A stretch of DNA of 64,000 bases from Bacteroidota bacterium (GTDB lineage Bacteria; Bacteroidota; Bacteroidia; Flavobacteriales; Weeksellaceae), in contig JAEWZO010000003.1 of assembly GCA_023458415.1 (NCBI GenBank), forward strand, positions 74,535 to 138,534, written 5' to 3'. Positions 33,760-42,548 of the stretch are shown here, one piece after another (position 1 is the stretch's first letter; every line of letters starts with the position of its first letter). The notes under the pieces were generated by a model. That model was not told the DNA's origin, did not search any database, and was given only the letters and a program-made list of their open reading frames with translations. The position numbers were made by a program, and so were the translations under genes.

Positions 33760-34842
33760 TTAATTATTTTGAACTCTTAATATCAATCGACAAATTAAAT
33801 CCACTTCTTCGAAAGTCAAATCATAATACAACGGCAAACATAAAACCCTTTGGGCGATATCATTTGTTATTGGCAAATCCTGTGATTTGACATAAGGAAG
33901 CGAAGTCGCCAGGGAAGGATAAAAATATCTGCGGGTAAAGACTTCATTCAATTTCAGAAGCTCTACACATTGCAACATCAATGCTTCTGATTCAAACACC
34001 AACGGATAATAGGCAAAGTTGTTTTCCGAAGCGGAATGCCATATTGGTCGGCGTGCTTTCAGGTTCTTCAGTTTTTCATCATATCTTGCCGTAAGGTCTT
34101 TTCTTTTCTGATGAATCGCTTCCAAATATTTTAAATTCGCCAAGCCCATGGCGGCGTGGTATTCGGAATTTTTTCCATTGATGCCCAATTCGGCAAAACT
34201 TTCGGGACCATCAAAACCAAAGTTTCTCATGTAAGCCAACCGTTTGAGTAATGCCGCATCTTTGGTTACCACCAATCCACCCTCCACCGAGTGGTAGAGC
34301 TTGGTGGCATGCAGACTGCAAGTTGAGATATCTCCGTATTCAAAAACAGATTTGCCGTTCACCTGCACGCCAAACGCATGTGCCGCATCGTAAATAACTT
34401 TAAGCTGATGCTTTTTCGCGATAAATTCAATTTTCTCCACGTCGCACGGATTTCCGTACACATGAGTCGCCAAAATAGCGGTGGTCTCAGGCGTAATCGC
34501 CTCCTCAATCTTATCCGCATCGATGTTTAAAGAATGTTCATCAATATCCACAAAAACCGGGGTACAGTGTTCCCAAACAATCGCACTGGTTGTAGCCACA
34601 AACGAAAACGGTGTGGTGATGATTTCGCCTTTCAGGTCTAATGCTTTAATCGCCATTTGAATTGCTACCGTACCGTTGGTCACAAAAAGCAGGTGATTGA
34701 CTTTCAGAGTATCTTTCAGGCGAAGTTCCAAATCGCTGGCAAGCGGACCCATATTGGTAAGCCACTGCCGCTTCCAGATTCCGTCAAGATAATGCTGATA
34801 AACCTGCTGTGGCGGTAAAAAAGGTTTTGTTACGGGGATCAT
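33760..34842 (-). CDS. VioA-like dTDP-4-amino-4,6-dideoxyglucose transaminase
   Basis: DegT/DnrJ/EryC1/StrS aminotransferase, 360 residues. The N-terminus MIPVTKPFLPPQQVYQHYLD, then IWKRQWLTNMGPL, closely follows the VioA branch. The PLP lysine is Lys181 in CSLHATKLYHSVEGG and Asp152 lies in YDAAHAFGV. VioA aminates dTDP-4-keto-6-deoxyglucose, which needs RmlA and RmlB from outside the window. The neighbouring acyltransferase would finish dTDP-Qui4NAc or a similar sugar. It overlaps the wzx stop by four bases. Confidence 0.87.
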   Translation of the reverse strand: MIPVTKPFLPPQQVYQHYLDGIWKRQWLTNMGPLASDLELRLKDTLKVNHLLFVTNGTVAIQMAIKALDLKGEIITTPFSFVATTSAIVWEHCTPVFVDIDEHSLNIDADKIEEAITPETTAILATHVYGNPCDVEKIEFIAKKHQLKVIYDAAHAFGVQVNGKSVFEYGDISTCSLHATKLYHSVEGGLVVTKDAALLKRLAYMRNFGFDGPESFAELGINGKNSEYHAAMGLANLKYLEAIHQKRKDLTARYDEKLKNLKARRPIWHSASENNFAYYPLVFESEALMLQCVELLKLNEVFTRRYFYPSLATSLPYVKSQDLPITNDIAQRVLCLPLYYDLTFEEVDLICRLILRVQNN

Positions 34843-36311
34843 AGGTATTTAATAAAAGGAATGGGAATGGATACAGGAATTTTCTTCTTCAGAAGTTCCG
34901 CAATAAATTTTCCACTCTCAAACCGGAATATGCGGGCAAAGATAAGAAAAAAGGTAAGTCCGGTTAAAGCACCTGCCATGAGGCGCATTATGTCACGGTA
35001 ACCGGAAAGAACCGCATCCAGAAGAAAGACTGCAATGCCCATGGCTATGGAGAGGACTATAGCCGGCAGAATATCGAGCAGCTGTTCCCATGAGGGATAT
35101 TTCAAAAATTTACCGGAGTAATGGGTATTGATAAAAAAAGCCATCACAGAGAAAATAACCTGCCCCCAAATAAGTCCCATAATTCCAAAAGAAAAAGACC
35201 CTGCAAGAACCACAAGAAGCAAGATTTTCTTGATGATTTCAAGCCTAAGAAAAAGGTCACTTCTGCCTTTTACGGAAAGGATATTCAGGTTATAAGCATG
35301 CAGCGGATAAAGAATTCCTGCCACACAAAGAATACGAAAATAAGGAACAGCAAGAAGCCATTTTTCGGTAAAAAGAAACCTGAAAAGCGGCTCCGCCAAA
35401 ACTGCCATCATTACTAAAACAGGGGCTATGATGAAGATCACCATTCTCATAATCTGTTTATAAACAGACTTTAAGCGAACATCGTCATTTTTGATTTCGG
35501 CAAACAGCGGATAGGTTACTTTGTTTAAAATCCCCGAAAAGGTACTTACCGGAAGCTGCTTTAAACTGTCGGCACGATTATAAAAACCCAATTGTGTAGG
35601 AGCATAAAATTTACCAATCAGTAGGGTGTATGCATTACTAAAAAGAATATCCAGGATACCCGAAAACATCATCCGGCTGCCAAAACCAAAATGGTAACGG
35701 AATTTTTGCTGATCGAATATAAGAGAAGGTCTCCAACCTGACTGCACCCACAACATCGCTGTATTCACTACTGCTCCGGCAAGTCCCATCCATACTAAAC
35801 TCATCACTCCAAAGCCGCTGTACGCCAAACTCACCCCAACAACAGCAGAAACCAGCGTGGAAACAAGAGATGATTTGGTTTCCGTTTTGAAATCAAGATG
35901 CTTGTGTAATCTTGTGACCTGCACCGCAGTAAATGCACTGATAATAAAACTTAAAGTATAAAGACGGGTAATTTTGGTAAGTACCGGTTGCTTGAAAAAA
36001 TCTGCTATATAAGGTGCCGCAATAAACATCACCGCATAAATAATAATACTGCCCACCAAATTGAAGACAAATACTGTTGAATAATCTCCTTGATCTGCAT
36101 CGGTAGTCCTGATCAGTGAAGCACCGAGTCCACTCCCAATAAGAGCCCCTCCGATACCCATAAAAATGCCAATCATAGCGATAAGCCCAAATTCAGCAGG
36201 TAAGAGTAAACGTGCCAGAATAATAGATACTCCAAAATTAATAAACTGGTTCCCAAAAGTCTGAATGGAAGACCACAGCATTCCAGATAAAGCTTGTTGT
36301 TTTAGAGACAT
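34839..36311 (-). CDS. Wzx-like flippase, WzxC type (module 2)
   Basis: 490 residues, about 12-14 TM helices. SGMLWSSIQTFGNQFINFGV (10-29) and ARLLLPAEFGLIAMIGIF are hallmarks of the WzxC/lipopolysaccharide-exporter branch of the MOP superfamily. This differs from the RfbX-like flippase of module 1, so the two modules did not arise by simple duplication. It lies just after the collapsed UDP-glucose dehydrogenase remnant. Confidence 0.9.
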   Translation of the reverse strand: MSLKQQALSGMLWSSIQTFGNQFINFGVSIILARLLLPAEFGLIAMIGIFMGIGGALIGSGLGASLIRTTDADQGDYSTVFVFNLVGSIIIYAVMFIAAPYIADFFKQPVLTKITRLYTLSFIISAFTAVQVTRLHKHLDFKTETKSSLVSTLVSAVVGVSLAYSGFGVMSLVWMGLAGAVVNTAMLWVQSGWRPSLIFDQQKFRYHFGFGSRMMFSGILDILFSNAYTLLIGKFYAPTQLGFYNRADSLKQLPVSTFSGILNKVTYPLFAEIKNDDVRLKSVYKQIMRMVIFIIAPVLVMMAVLAEPLFRFLFTEKWLLAVPYFRILCVAGILYPLHAYNLNILSVKGRSDLFLRLEIIKKILLLVVLAGSFSFGIMGLIWGQVIFSVMAFFINTHYSGKFLKYPSWEQLLDILPAIVLSIAMGIAVFLLDAVLSGYRDIMRLMAGALTGLTFFLIFARIFRFESGKFIAELLKKKIPVSIPIPFIKYL

Positions 36312-36344
36312 TCGCTCATTTTATTTCGTTTAACGGATGAAAAA

Positions 36345-36602
36345 TCAATCATTCCCAAACAAATCCCTCGTATAAACTTTCTCTTCCACATCGGCGAGTT
36401 CAGGTGCTTTGCGGTTGGAGATGATGACATCACATTCCTTTTTAAAGTTTTCCAAGTCTTTGGTCACGCGGGAACCGAAGAAGGTTTCTTCTTTCATGAC
36501 GGGTTCGTACACCCCCACTTCACGGTGCTGCGCCAGTAAAAGGGCATTGGAAAGCCCTACGTAGCCGGTACCGACAACTGTGATTTTCATTTTTTCTTTC
36601 AT
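36345..36602 (-). pseudogene. UDP-glucose/UDP-sugar 6-dehydrogenase with large internal deletion
   Basis: 85 codons made of two ends of one enzyme. Residues 5-28 (MKITVVGTGYVGLSNALLLA...) are the N-terminal NAD-binding fold. From about residue 30 VYEPVMKEETFFGSRVTKDL, then ECDVIISNRKAPELADVEEK, is the C-terminal domain of the Ugd type. About 300 residues, including the catalytic Cys and the whole sugar-binding core, are missing, yet the frame is kept. It cannot be active. The intact TviB-like dehydrogenase next door belongs to another branch. Confidence 0.88.
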
Positions 36603-36662
36603 CTTAGGCTAACGCCATTGTTTTACCACTTATTTTATTTAATTTGTTTTCTTCCTTTAGGT

Positions 36663-36699
36663 CTTTTGTCTTGAAACAAAAGAACCAAAAATTCAAGAC
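36663..36699. repeat. Short nested inverted repeat
   Basis: CTTTTGT (36663-36669) pairs with ACAAAAG (36676-36682). Overlapping it, GTCTTGAA (36668-36675) pairs with TTCAAGAC (36692-36699). The two alternative stems cannot form together. The sequence has the look of the dispersed intergenic repeats common in flavobacterial genomes. Confidence 0.55.
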
Positions 36700-36737
36700 T
36701 GGATCTTTTTGCTAAAAACCAAAATTCTTTTTTCCAG

Positions 36738-36814
36738 AAAATCCACAAACTTGCGCGGATTTACTGTAGTTTCTTCGATTGAAACGTACTGCCGCGCTTC
36801 GGACAGTGTGGATT
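36738..36814. repeat. 77-base imperfect palindrome (REP-like)
   Basis: Three nested stems share one axis. The outer is AAATCCACA (36738-36746) with TGTGGATTT (36806-36814), the middle GCGCGG (36752-36757) with CCGCGC (36791-36796), and the inner GTAGTTTC (36765-36772) with GAAACGTAC (36780-36788, one bulge). Its GC-rich core contrasts with the AT-rich surroundings. No RAYT-type transposase is nearby. Confidence 0.7.
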
Positions 36815-36966
36815 TTTATATGTTTTTCTTTATTGTACAATCGCTCGAAAAAAGTATTTTCGTTTTTTTAACGCAAAAATCTCCTAAGTCATTGTTGGGA
36901 TACTAAACAAATTTATGGAAGGTATTCATTTCTGTTGTGTTTATTTACCCACCCGCTAACTGAGCC

Positions 36967-38334
36967 CTACAACTTCTGGTCCGCGTTTTCAAGAATTCCT
37001 TTCACATCATACACCACTGAATTGTCTTTAAGGTTGAGGTTGAGGTCGAGGTTGAGAAATTCGTTGTGTGCTACTCCGAGGACTACTGCATCGTATTTTG
37101 AGGGTGAGATTGAGGTTGAGGCTAAGGTGCTTTCCGGCTGCGCGGCGGAAAGAGATTCCTCGCTGCGCCCGGAATGACAGGGTAAAGTATTATAACAGGT
37201 CAATCCGTACTCATGTTTTACTTCATCCGGTTTTGCCCAGGGGTCGTAAATGGTGACCTTGATACCGTAGTCTTTCAATGCGGCTATAACATCTACAATC
37301 TTGGTATTGCGGACATCGGGACAGTTTTCTTTAAACGTGATTCCCAGCATCAACACTTCGGCACCTTTGACCGCAATGTCTTTTTTGATCATGGCTTTTA
37401 CAACCTGAGAGGCGACATAAGAACCCATCGAGTCGTTCATGCGTCTTCCTGCCAGGATAATCTCGGGATGGTAACCGAATTCCTGTGCTTTCTGCGCCAG
37501 GTAATAGGGATCCACGCCAATGCAGTGTCCACCCACAAGGCCCGGTTTAAAGGGAAGGAAATTCCATTTGGTGCCGGCTGCTTCCAGCACATCATGGGTA
37601 TTGATGTCCATGAGGTTAAAGATCTTCGCCAGTTCGTTCACAAAAGCAATATTGATGTCTCTTTGCGAATTTTCAATCACTTTAGCCGCTTCCGCCACTT
37701 TGATGGTCGGTGCTAAATGTGTTCCTGCCGTAATGACTGATTTATATAAATCATCTACTTTTTTTCCAATTTCCGGCGTGGAACCTGAGGTTACTTTTAG
37801 GATTTTTTCTACGGTATGTTCTTTATCTCCCGGATTAATGCGTTCCGGAGAATAACCCGCATAAAAATCTTCGTTAAACTTTAATCCGGAAACTTTTTCC
37901 AGGACCGGAATACATTCTTCTTCGGTAACCCCTGGATAAACAGTAGATTCGTAGATAACAACATCTCCCTTTTTCAATACTTTTCCCACCGTTTCACTGG
38001 CTTTGTAAAGTGGCGTTAAATCCGGCCGGTTATTTTTATCCACCGGAGTTGGAACCGTTACAACAAAATAATTACAGTCTTTGATGTCGTCTAATTTATT
38101 AGAATTATAAAGACCAATGTCATCGGAATTATGTTCTTTGAGCACCGACTTTAGAATGTCGTTTTCAACTTCAAGTGTAGCATCCACTCCAGAATTTAAT
38201 TCTTTAATTCTACTTTCATTGATGTCGAAACCTACCACCGGATACTTTGTCGCGAACAATCTCGCCAAAGGTAATCCTACATATCCCAATCCGATGATTG
38301 CAATTTTATCGTTAGAACGCTGAGGAGTATTCAT
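36967..38334 (-). CDS. TviB/WbpO-like UDP-N-acetylhexosamine 6-dehydrogenase with repeat insertion
   Basis: 455 residues. NAD domain IAIIGLGYVGLPLARLFATK (12-31); catalytic Cys in GLVGGHCIGVDPYYL; C-terminal UDP-binding domain. It oxidises C6 of UDP-GlcNAc or UDP-GalNAc to the uronic acid. With the TviC-like epimerase next to it, UDP-GalNAcA is the likely product. Relatives are about 420-430 residues. The excess lies between TCYNTLP and YDAVVLGVAHNEF (about residues 385-415), where a GC-rich palindrome and hexamer repeats are translated as CHSGRSEESLSAAQPES and onward. The Rossmann core continues after it, so the enzyme may tolerate this loop. Confidence 0.9.
   Translation of the reverse strand: MNTPQRSNDKIAIIGLGYVGLPLARLFATKYPVVGFDINESRIKELNSGVDATLEVENDILKSVLKEHNSDDIGLYNSNKLDDIKDCNYFVVTVPTPVDKNNRPDLTPLYKASETVGKVLKKGDVVIYESTVYPGVTEEECIPVLEKVSGLKFNEDFYAGYSPERINPGDKEHTVEKILKVTSGSTPEIGKKVDDLYKSVITAGTHLAPTIKVAEAAKVIENSQRDINIAFVNELAKIFNLMDINTHDVLEAAGTKWNFLPFKPGLVGGHCIGVDPYYLAQKAQEFGYHPEIILAGRRMNDSMGSYVASQVVKAMIKKDIAVKGAEVLMLGITFKENCPDVRNTKIVDVIAALKDYGIKVTIYDPWAKPDEVKHEYGLTCYNTLPCHSGRSEESLSAAQPESTLASTSISPSKYDAVVLGVAHNEFLNLDLNLNLKDNSVVYDVKGILENADQKL
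37031..37056. repeat. Tandem GAGGTT hexamers at the end of the tviB-like gene
   Basis: Just over four copies of AGGTTG/GAGGTT (one base variant), read on the minus strand as LNLDLNLNL. A second hexamer run of the same unit with more changes is at 37100-37129, in a different reading frame (STLASTSIS). Confidence 0.7.
37132..37174. repeat. GC-rich palindrome inserted in the tviB-like coding sequence
   Basis: TTCCGG..GCGC (37132-37144) pairs with GCGCCCGGAA (37165-37174), and GGAA (37147-37150) pairs with TTCC (37156-37159) inside it. The translated form contains SGRSEESL, a string produced by a dispersed intergenic repeat in many genomes. It is read in frame through the dehydrogenase. Confidence 0.7.
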
Positions 38335-38356
38335 TTGTAAATTTTAAGTTTAATAT

Positions 38357-39349
38357 TTAATTTGATTGTTCTGTTGTAGGTTTTAAGTGTTCCCAATACC
38401 ATTGTACGGCTTCTTTTAAGCCGTCCTTAAATTCGTGAGATGGTTGATAACCAAGGTTTTGTTGCGCTTTTTCAATAGACGCCAAAGAATGGGGAACATC
38501 GCCTTTTCTTGTGGGTCCATTTTTAATCTCCACCTTTGCAATTGCAGGATCATATTCACTGAGATATGCTCTTAGCAATTCCGCCATGTCTTTTATCGTC
38601 GTTCGATCTCCAACTGCCGTGTTATACACATTATTTAATGCATCTTCATTTTCCGTTTCCATTGCCAACAAGTTCATTTGGATGACATTATCGATATACG
38701 TAAAATCCCGCGAATAGGTTCCGTCTCCATTAATGGTCGGCGATTCATGATTCATCAACTGGATGGTAAACTTGGGAATTACCGCAGCGTATGCTCCATT
38801 GGGATCTTGTTTTCTTCCAAAAACATTGAAATACCTTAAACCAATCGTGTCAATTCCGTATACGTTGTGAAAAACATCGGCATAGATTTCATTCACCAGC
38901 TTGGTTACCGCATAAGGCGATAAAGGCTTTCCGATGTTTTCTTCCACTTTTGGTAATGCTTTTGAATCGCCATAAGTAGATGAGCTTGCAGCATATACAA
39001 AACGTTTTACTCCTTTTTCGGAAGCCGCTTTCAGCATGTTTAGAAATCCACCAACATTTACTTCATTACTGGTAATTGGATCATTAATCGATCGCGGAAC
39101 GGAACCAAGTGCGGCTTGATGGAGTACAAAATCTACATGATTACAAGCATTCTTACATGCTTCAAAGTTTCTAATATCATCCTCAATCAATTCAAAATTG
39201 GGATGACTTAACAAGTGTTTGATATTTTCTCTTTTTCCTGTAGAAAAATTATCCAAACATTTCACGGTGTACTTTCTTTCTAATAAAGTTTCGCAAAGGT
39301 TTGATCCAATAAACCCGGCACCACCTGTTATTAAAACGGTTTTATTCAT
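38357..39349 (-). CDS. TviC/WbpP-like UDP-GlcNAc 4-epimerase
   Basis: Extended SDR, 330 residues. VLITGGAGFIGSNLCETLLE (5-24) binds NAD. LHQAALGSVPRSINDP is typical of the WbpP/TviC group that acts on N-acetylated UDP-hexoses, and the catalytic YxxxK is in SPYAVTKLVNE. It interconverts UDP-GlcNAc/GalNAc or the matching uronic acids. Lies between wzc and the tviB-like dehydrogenase with short gaps, the arrangement seen in Vi antigen and P. aeruginosa O6 loci. Confidence 0.93.
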   Translation of the reverse strand: MNKTVLITGGAGFIGSNLCETLLERKYTVKCLDNFSTGKRENIKHLLSHPNFELIEDDIRNFEACKNACNHVDFVLHQAALGSVPRSINDPITSNEVNVGGFLNMLKAASEKGVKRFVYAASSSTYGDSKALPKVEENIGKPLSPYAVTKLVNEIYADVFHNVYGIDTIGLRYFNVFGRKQDPNGAYAAVIPKFTIQLMNHESPTINGDGTYSRDFTYIDNVIQMNLLAMETENEDALNNVYNTAVGDRTTIKDMAELLRAYLSEYDPAIAKVEIKNGPTRKGDVPHSLASIEKAQQNLGYQPSHEFKDGLKEAVQWYWEHLKPTTEQSN

Positions 39350-41689
39350 TTAGTTTCTTCTTAAAAAGCTAAACCAGCCCTTGTTTTCTTTTTCAGCATG
39401 ATAGCCGTAACTGTATTTTCCTCCATAACCATATCTAATTTCTTCTTTATCCACATCATTTAAGACAATCGACATGTTTTTAACATTCTCATCTTTGGAC
39501 ACGCCTTCTGCATATTCTAACAGTTCCTTTTCAGTATAATTTGCTCTGACAACGTAGACCAATGCATCTGCAAATCTCAAAGTATGGAAGGTATCGCTCA
39601 CCATCATTAACGGAGCAGAATCAATTAATATATAGTCATAAAGTTCCTTTAATTCATCCAGCATTTGTCCGAAACGAGCATCTTCCAGCAAATCAGTTGG
39701 ATTTGGAGGTATGCTTCCACTCTGAACAATGTCTAAATTTTTAGATTGAGAAGAGGAAAATATAAAATCGGTTATTTTAGAGGTTTCATTGGCAAGATAA
39801 TCGGATAGACCGAGTACATTTTTTTCCACATATCTTCCTAATTGTGGGTTTCTTAAATCCGCTCCTATAAGAACCACTTTCTTATTGGTTGCCAATGCTA
39901 AAGCAGAATTTATCGAAACGGTGGTTTTTCCTTCCCCTTTCACTGATGACGTAAACAAAATAACCGGAGACTTATGGCTCTTTTTCTTTAAGATGAATTT
40001 CAAATTTGAGGTAAGAATTCTAAATGCTTCCGCATACACTGACAAATCATTTTGACCGATGAGATCACTATCATCCTTTCCTACTGATGGTATTTCCGCA
40101 ATAACCGGAACATCAGGAAGTGCCTCAGTAATATCTTTTTTAGATTTTACTTGGGTGTCTAACGTAAATATGCCGTATAGAACTAATAATGGAATAAGAA
40201 AGCCCAATAAGAGACTTCCTAACAAGATTTGTTGTGATTTTGGTTCTACTGGACCCGCTAATGAGTAAGCTGGATTTATAACGCGTACTTTTGGCATTGT
40301 CACTGCCATAGCAATAGAGGTTTCTTCTTTTTTCTGTAAAAGAAATAGATACAAAGATTCCTTTAAGTTTTGTTGTCGGTCAATATTTCTAAATATTTTT
40401 TCTTGCGTCGGAAACTTATTAATATTTTGTTTTGAAGTGTTCAGCTGTCCGTTAAGTTGACTGATGGTCTGTTGTATACTCTGTTGAGATTTTCTTAGAT
40501 TGTCTCTAATTAAAGATCTTGTGGTTCTAATTTCTTTGTCCAACTCAATGATTGCAGGGTTTGAGGTTGTCGCTTGCCGCAAAGATTTATTCCTGGTTAA
40601 AACAAGATTATTGTATTCTGAAATAATTTGATTTAATGCAGAAGGAACTCCAATGTTTGTAGGTAACAAATCTTCATTAGAACTTCTATTCGCAATCGAT
40701 AAAACCGAGTTGATCATTTCCAATTGCGTGGCTTGCTCCAAAATCTGCTTTGTATTCTCATTTGCATTTTGTAGGGAGAGTTGTGCTTGAGTTTCGAGAT
40801 CCGTTATTTGATTGGCTCTTTTAAAACCTTCTTTCTGATTTTCAATACTTCCTAAATCTTCGGTTAGCATATCTAATCGTTCATCAATAAAATCTAAAGA
40901 AACTTTAGATTGTAGTTTTTTATTTTCTAAATCAGACTCATTATATTCTATAATTAAATTATTAAGAATCGCTGTTGATTTATCAGGTACTTCATCAGTA
41001 TGGCTCAGCTCAAGAATAGCGCTGTTTAATGCGTTTTGTTCTATCAAAATATTGTTTCCCAATTGTGCAGCAATTTTTTCTGCATTGAAGAAAATAATAT
41101 TTAATTTTGATAAGGTAAAGCCAGGTTTTGGTTTCAAAATAAAAGTTCCGAAATCTGCATTTGCCACTTTATTGTACTGATACGTTGTTTTTTTACCATT
41201 CGCATCAATTAATGTAAAACTTAATTTACCTCTTGGTTCAAAAACATAACTTGAACTATTAAAATTTTTATTTTTCTTTAACGAAAGTATTTTAATGTCT
41301 ACTGGAGCATTGGCATACAACTCTTGATCTTTAATGCTACCTTCTCTTTTTATGGATACATCTACATTTAAGTTCTTAACAACATCGTATAAAATTGGTC
41401 TCGAAAGAATGATAGGAATTTCTTCGGAAGCACCAGATTTCGTCAGCATTGATCCTGAATTCCCAAGATTTTGAAATTCCGATAGGGCCGTTTCTCCTTT
41501 TAATCCTTCAATTTTTATGGTACTTTTCGTAAGGTATTGTGGCGTTGTATAACGTAGATATAGTTTTGCTGCAATGAAAAAAAGCGTCATGCTTAATAAA
41601 ATCCATGGCCATTTCTTCAAATAACGTCCTATCTCTTTTTTAATATTAACACTTTTCTTCCGCTGTAAAGGTTGTTCTAACAATTCCAT
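39350..41689 (-). CDS. wzc: Wzc-like polysaccharide co-polymerase with tyrosine-kinase domain (module 2)
   Basis: 779 residues with the same architecture as the module 1 copy: TM1 (about 29-45), periplasmic Wzz/coiled-coil domain with LSIANRSSNEDLLPTNIGVP, and TM2 ILLGSLLLGFLIPLLVLYGI. The kinase has Walker A TSSVKGEGKTTVSINSALA, A' LIGADLRNPQLG and Walker B ILIDSAPLMMVSD. The tyrosine tail is IRYGYGGKYSYGYH. The two copies are clearly diverged. The stop of this gene and the start of the epimerase are adjacent (39350/39349). Confidence 0.95.
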   Translation of the reverse strand: MELLEQPLQRKKSVNIKKEIGRYLKKWPWILLSMTLFFIAAKLYLRYTTPQYLTKSTIKIEGLKGETALSEFQNLGNSGSMLTKSGASEEIPIILSRPILYDVVKNLNVDVSIKREGSIKDQELYANAPVDIKILSLKKNKNFNSSSYVFEPRGKLSFTLIDANGKKTTYQYNKVANADFGTFILKPKPGFTLSKLNIIFFNAEKIAAQLGNNILIEQNALNSAILELSHTDEVPDKSTAILNNLIIEYNESDLENKKLQSKVSLDFIDERLDMLTEDLGSIENQKEGFKRANQITDLETQAQLSLQNANENTKQILEQATQLEMINSVLSIANRSSNEDLLPTNIGVPSALNQIISEYNNLVLTRNKSLRQATTSNPAIIELDKEIRTTRSLIRDNLRKSQQSIQQTISQLNGQLNTSKQNINKFPTQEKIFRNIDRQQNLKESLYLFLLQKKEETSIAMAVTMPKVRVINPAYSLAGPVEPKSQQILLGSLLLGFLIPLLVLYGIFTLDTQVKSKKDITEALPDVPVIAEIPSVGKDDSDLIGQNDLSVYAEAFRILTSNLKFILKKKSHKSPVILFTSSVKGEGKTTVSINSALALATNKKVVLIGADLRNPQLGRYVEKNVLGLSDYLANETSKITDFIFSSSQSKNLDIVQSGSIPPNPTDLLEDARFGQMLDELKELYDYILIDSAPLMMVSDTFHTLRFADALVYVVRANYTEKELLEYAEGVSKDENVKNMSIVLNDVDKEEIRYGYGGKYSYGYHAEKENKGWFSFLRRN

Positions 41690-41699
41690 AGTTGGTTAA

Positions 41700-42497
41700 T
41701 TATTTAGAAATTGCAATAATAAACGAGATGACGGTAATTGCCGTACCAATGAGCTGAAAGTATAAGCCACGGTTAGGATCTTGATTGGTTGCAACTTGTC
41801 TTCTTTTATCCGGTTCTACATAAAGAATATCGTTTTGTTGTAGATAATAATATGGAGAGTTTACAATTCTTTGGTCACTTACATCCAACATCACAATGTG
41901 GTCTGTTCCATCAACATTTCTTATGAGTTTAACTCTTGTTCTGTCTCCAAAAGGCGTCATATCTCCGGACAAAGCCAACGCTTGAAAAACGTTCAACTTT
42001 TCTGTTTTACTGGTTACTTGTCCAGGACTTTTAACCTCACCCAAAACACTTATACTAAAGTTTTTGAGTATTACTGTTACCAAAGGATCTCGCAAATAAT
42101 CTCTCAAACGGTTTTGCATGTCATCCACCAATTGCTGCTGGGTCTTTCCTTTTACATAAATTTTCCCTAAAGTTGGGAAATTGATTTCCCCATCATTATT
42201 AACCGTATATTCACTTCCTTGGAAAGTGGTTCTCGTTGTAGCTGATTCCTCTCCGGTTCTATTCATCATAGAAAGATTGAATGGTCTTACTGACAATTCA
42301 TCATAACCATTTACATTAATTTCAATGACGTCGCCCTCTTGGATTTGTAAACCGCTGTATTTTGCTTGGGCAATAATTTCTTCGTTGGAAATTTCTTTTT
42401 CCAAGTACACCATATTTTGCTTGGGTTTACACGAAAAAATGAATAATAATGCAAAAAAGCATAATAAAATTGTGGAATTGGCAATTCTGTTTTTCAT
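41700..42497 (-). CDS. wza: Wza-like outer-membrane polysaccharide export lipoprotein (module 2)
   Basis: 265 residues. The lipobox in LCFFALLFIFSC gives a lipidated Cys. GLQIQEGDVIEINVNGYDEL, GEINFPTLGKIYVKGKTQQQ and LKNFSISVLGEVKSPGQVTS form the Poly_export/SLBB part, and the C-terminal helix is IGTAITVISFIIAIS. First gene of module 2, with its own -7 box 17 bases upstream. It lacks the Ser/Gly/Ala-rich insert of the module 1 protein. Confidence 0.93.
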   Translation of the reverse strand: MKNRIANSTILLCFFALLFIFSCKPKQNMVYLEKEISNEEIIAQAKYSGLQIQEGDVIEINVNGYDELSVRPFNLSMMNRTGEESATTRTTFQGSEYTVNNDGEINFPTLGKIYVKGKTQQQLVDDMQNRLRDYLRDPLVTVILKNFSISVLGEVKSPGQVTSKTEKLNVFQALALSGDMTPFGDRTRVKLIRNVDGTDHIVMLDVSDQRIVNSPYYYLQQNDILYVEPDKRRQVATNQDPNRGLYFQLIGTAITVISFIIAISK

Positions 42498-42513
42498 ACT
42501 TACTAATGATTTG

Positions 42514-42521
42514 CAAAGGTA
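42514..42521 (-). promoter_or_regulatory. -7 box of polysaccharide module 2
   Basis: TACCTTTG (minus) matches TAnnTTTG and lies 17 bases before the wza ATG, predicting a very short leader. No correctly spaced -33 TTTG was found. Confidence 0.6.
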
Positions 42522-42548
42522 ACTTTTTATTTTAATAAAATTTGTCGT

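Larger units (their letters stand above)
36603..36966. other. Gene-free stretch with nested inverted repeats
   Basis: 364 bases between the tviB-like gene and the dehydrogenase remnant. It contains two structured repeats (36663-36699 and 36738-36814, listed separately) and a small hairpin, CGAAAA/TTTTCG, near 36846-36862 followed by T on the plus strand. No ORF or promoter box was seen. Confidence 0.6.
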
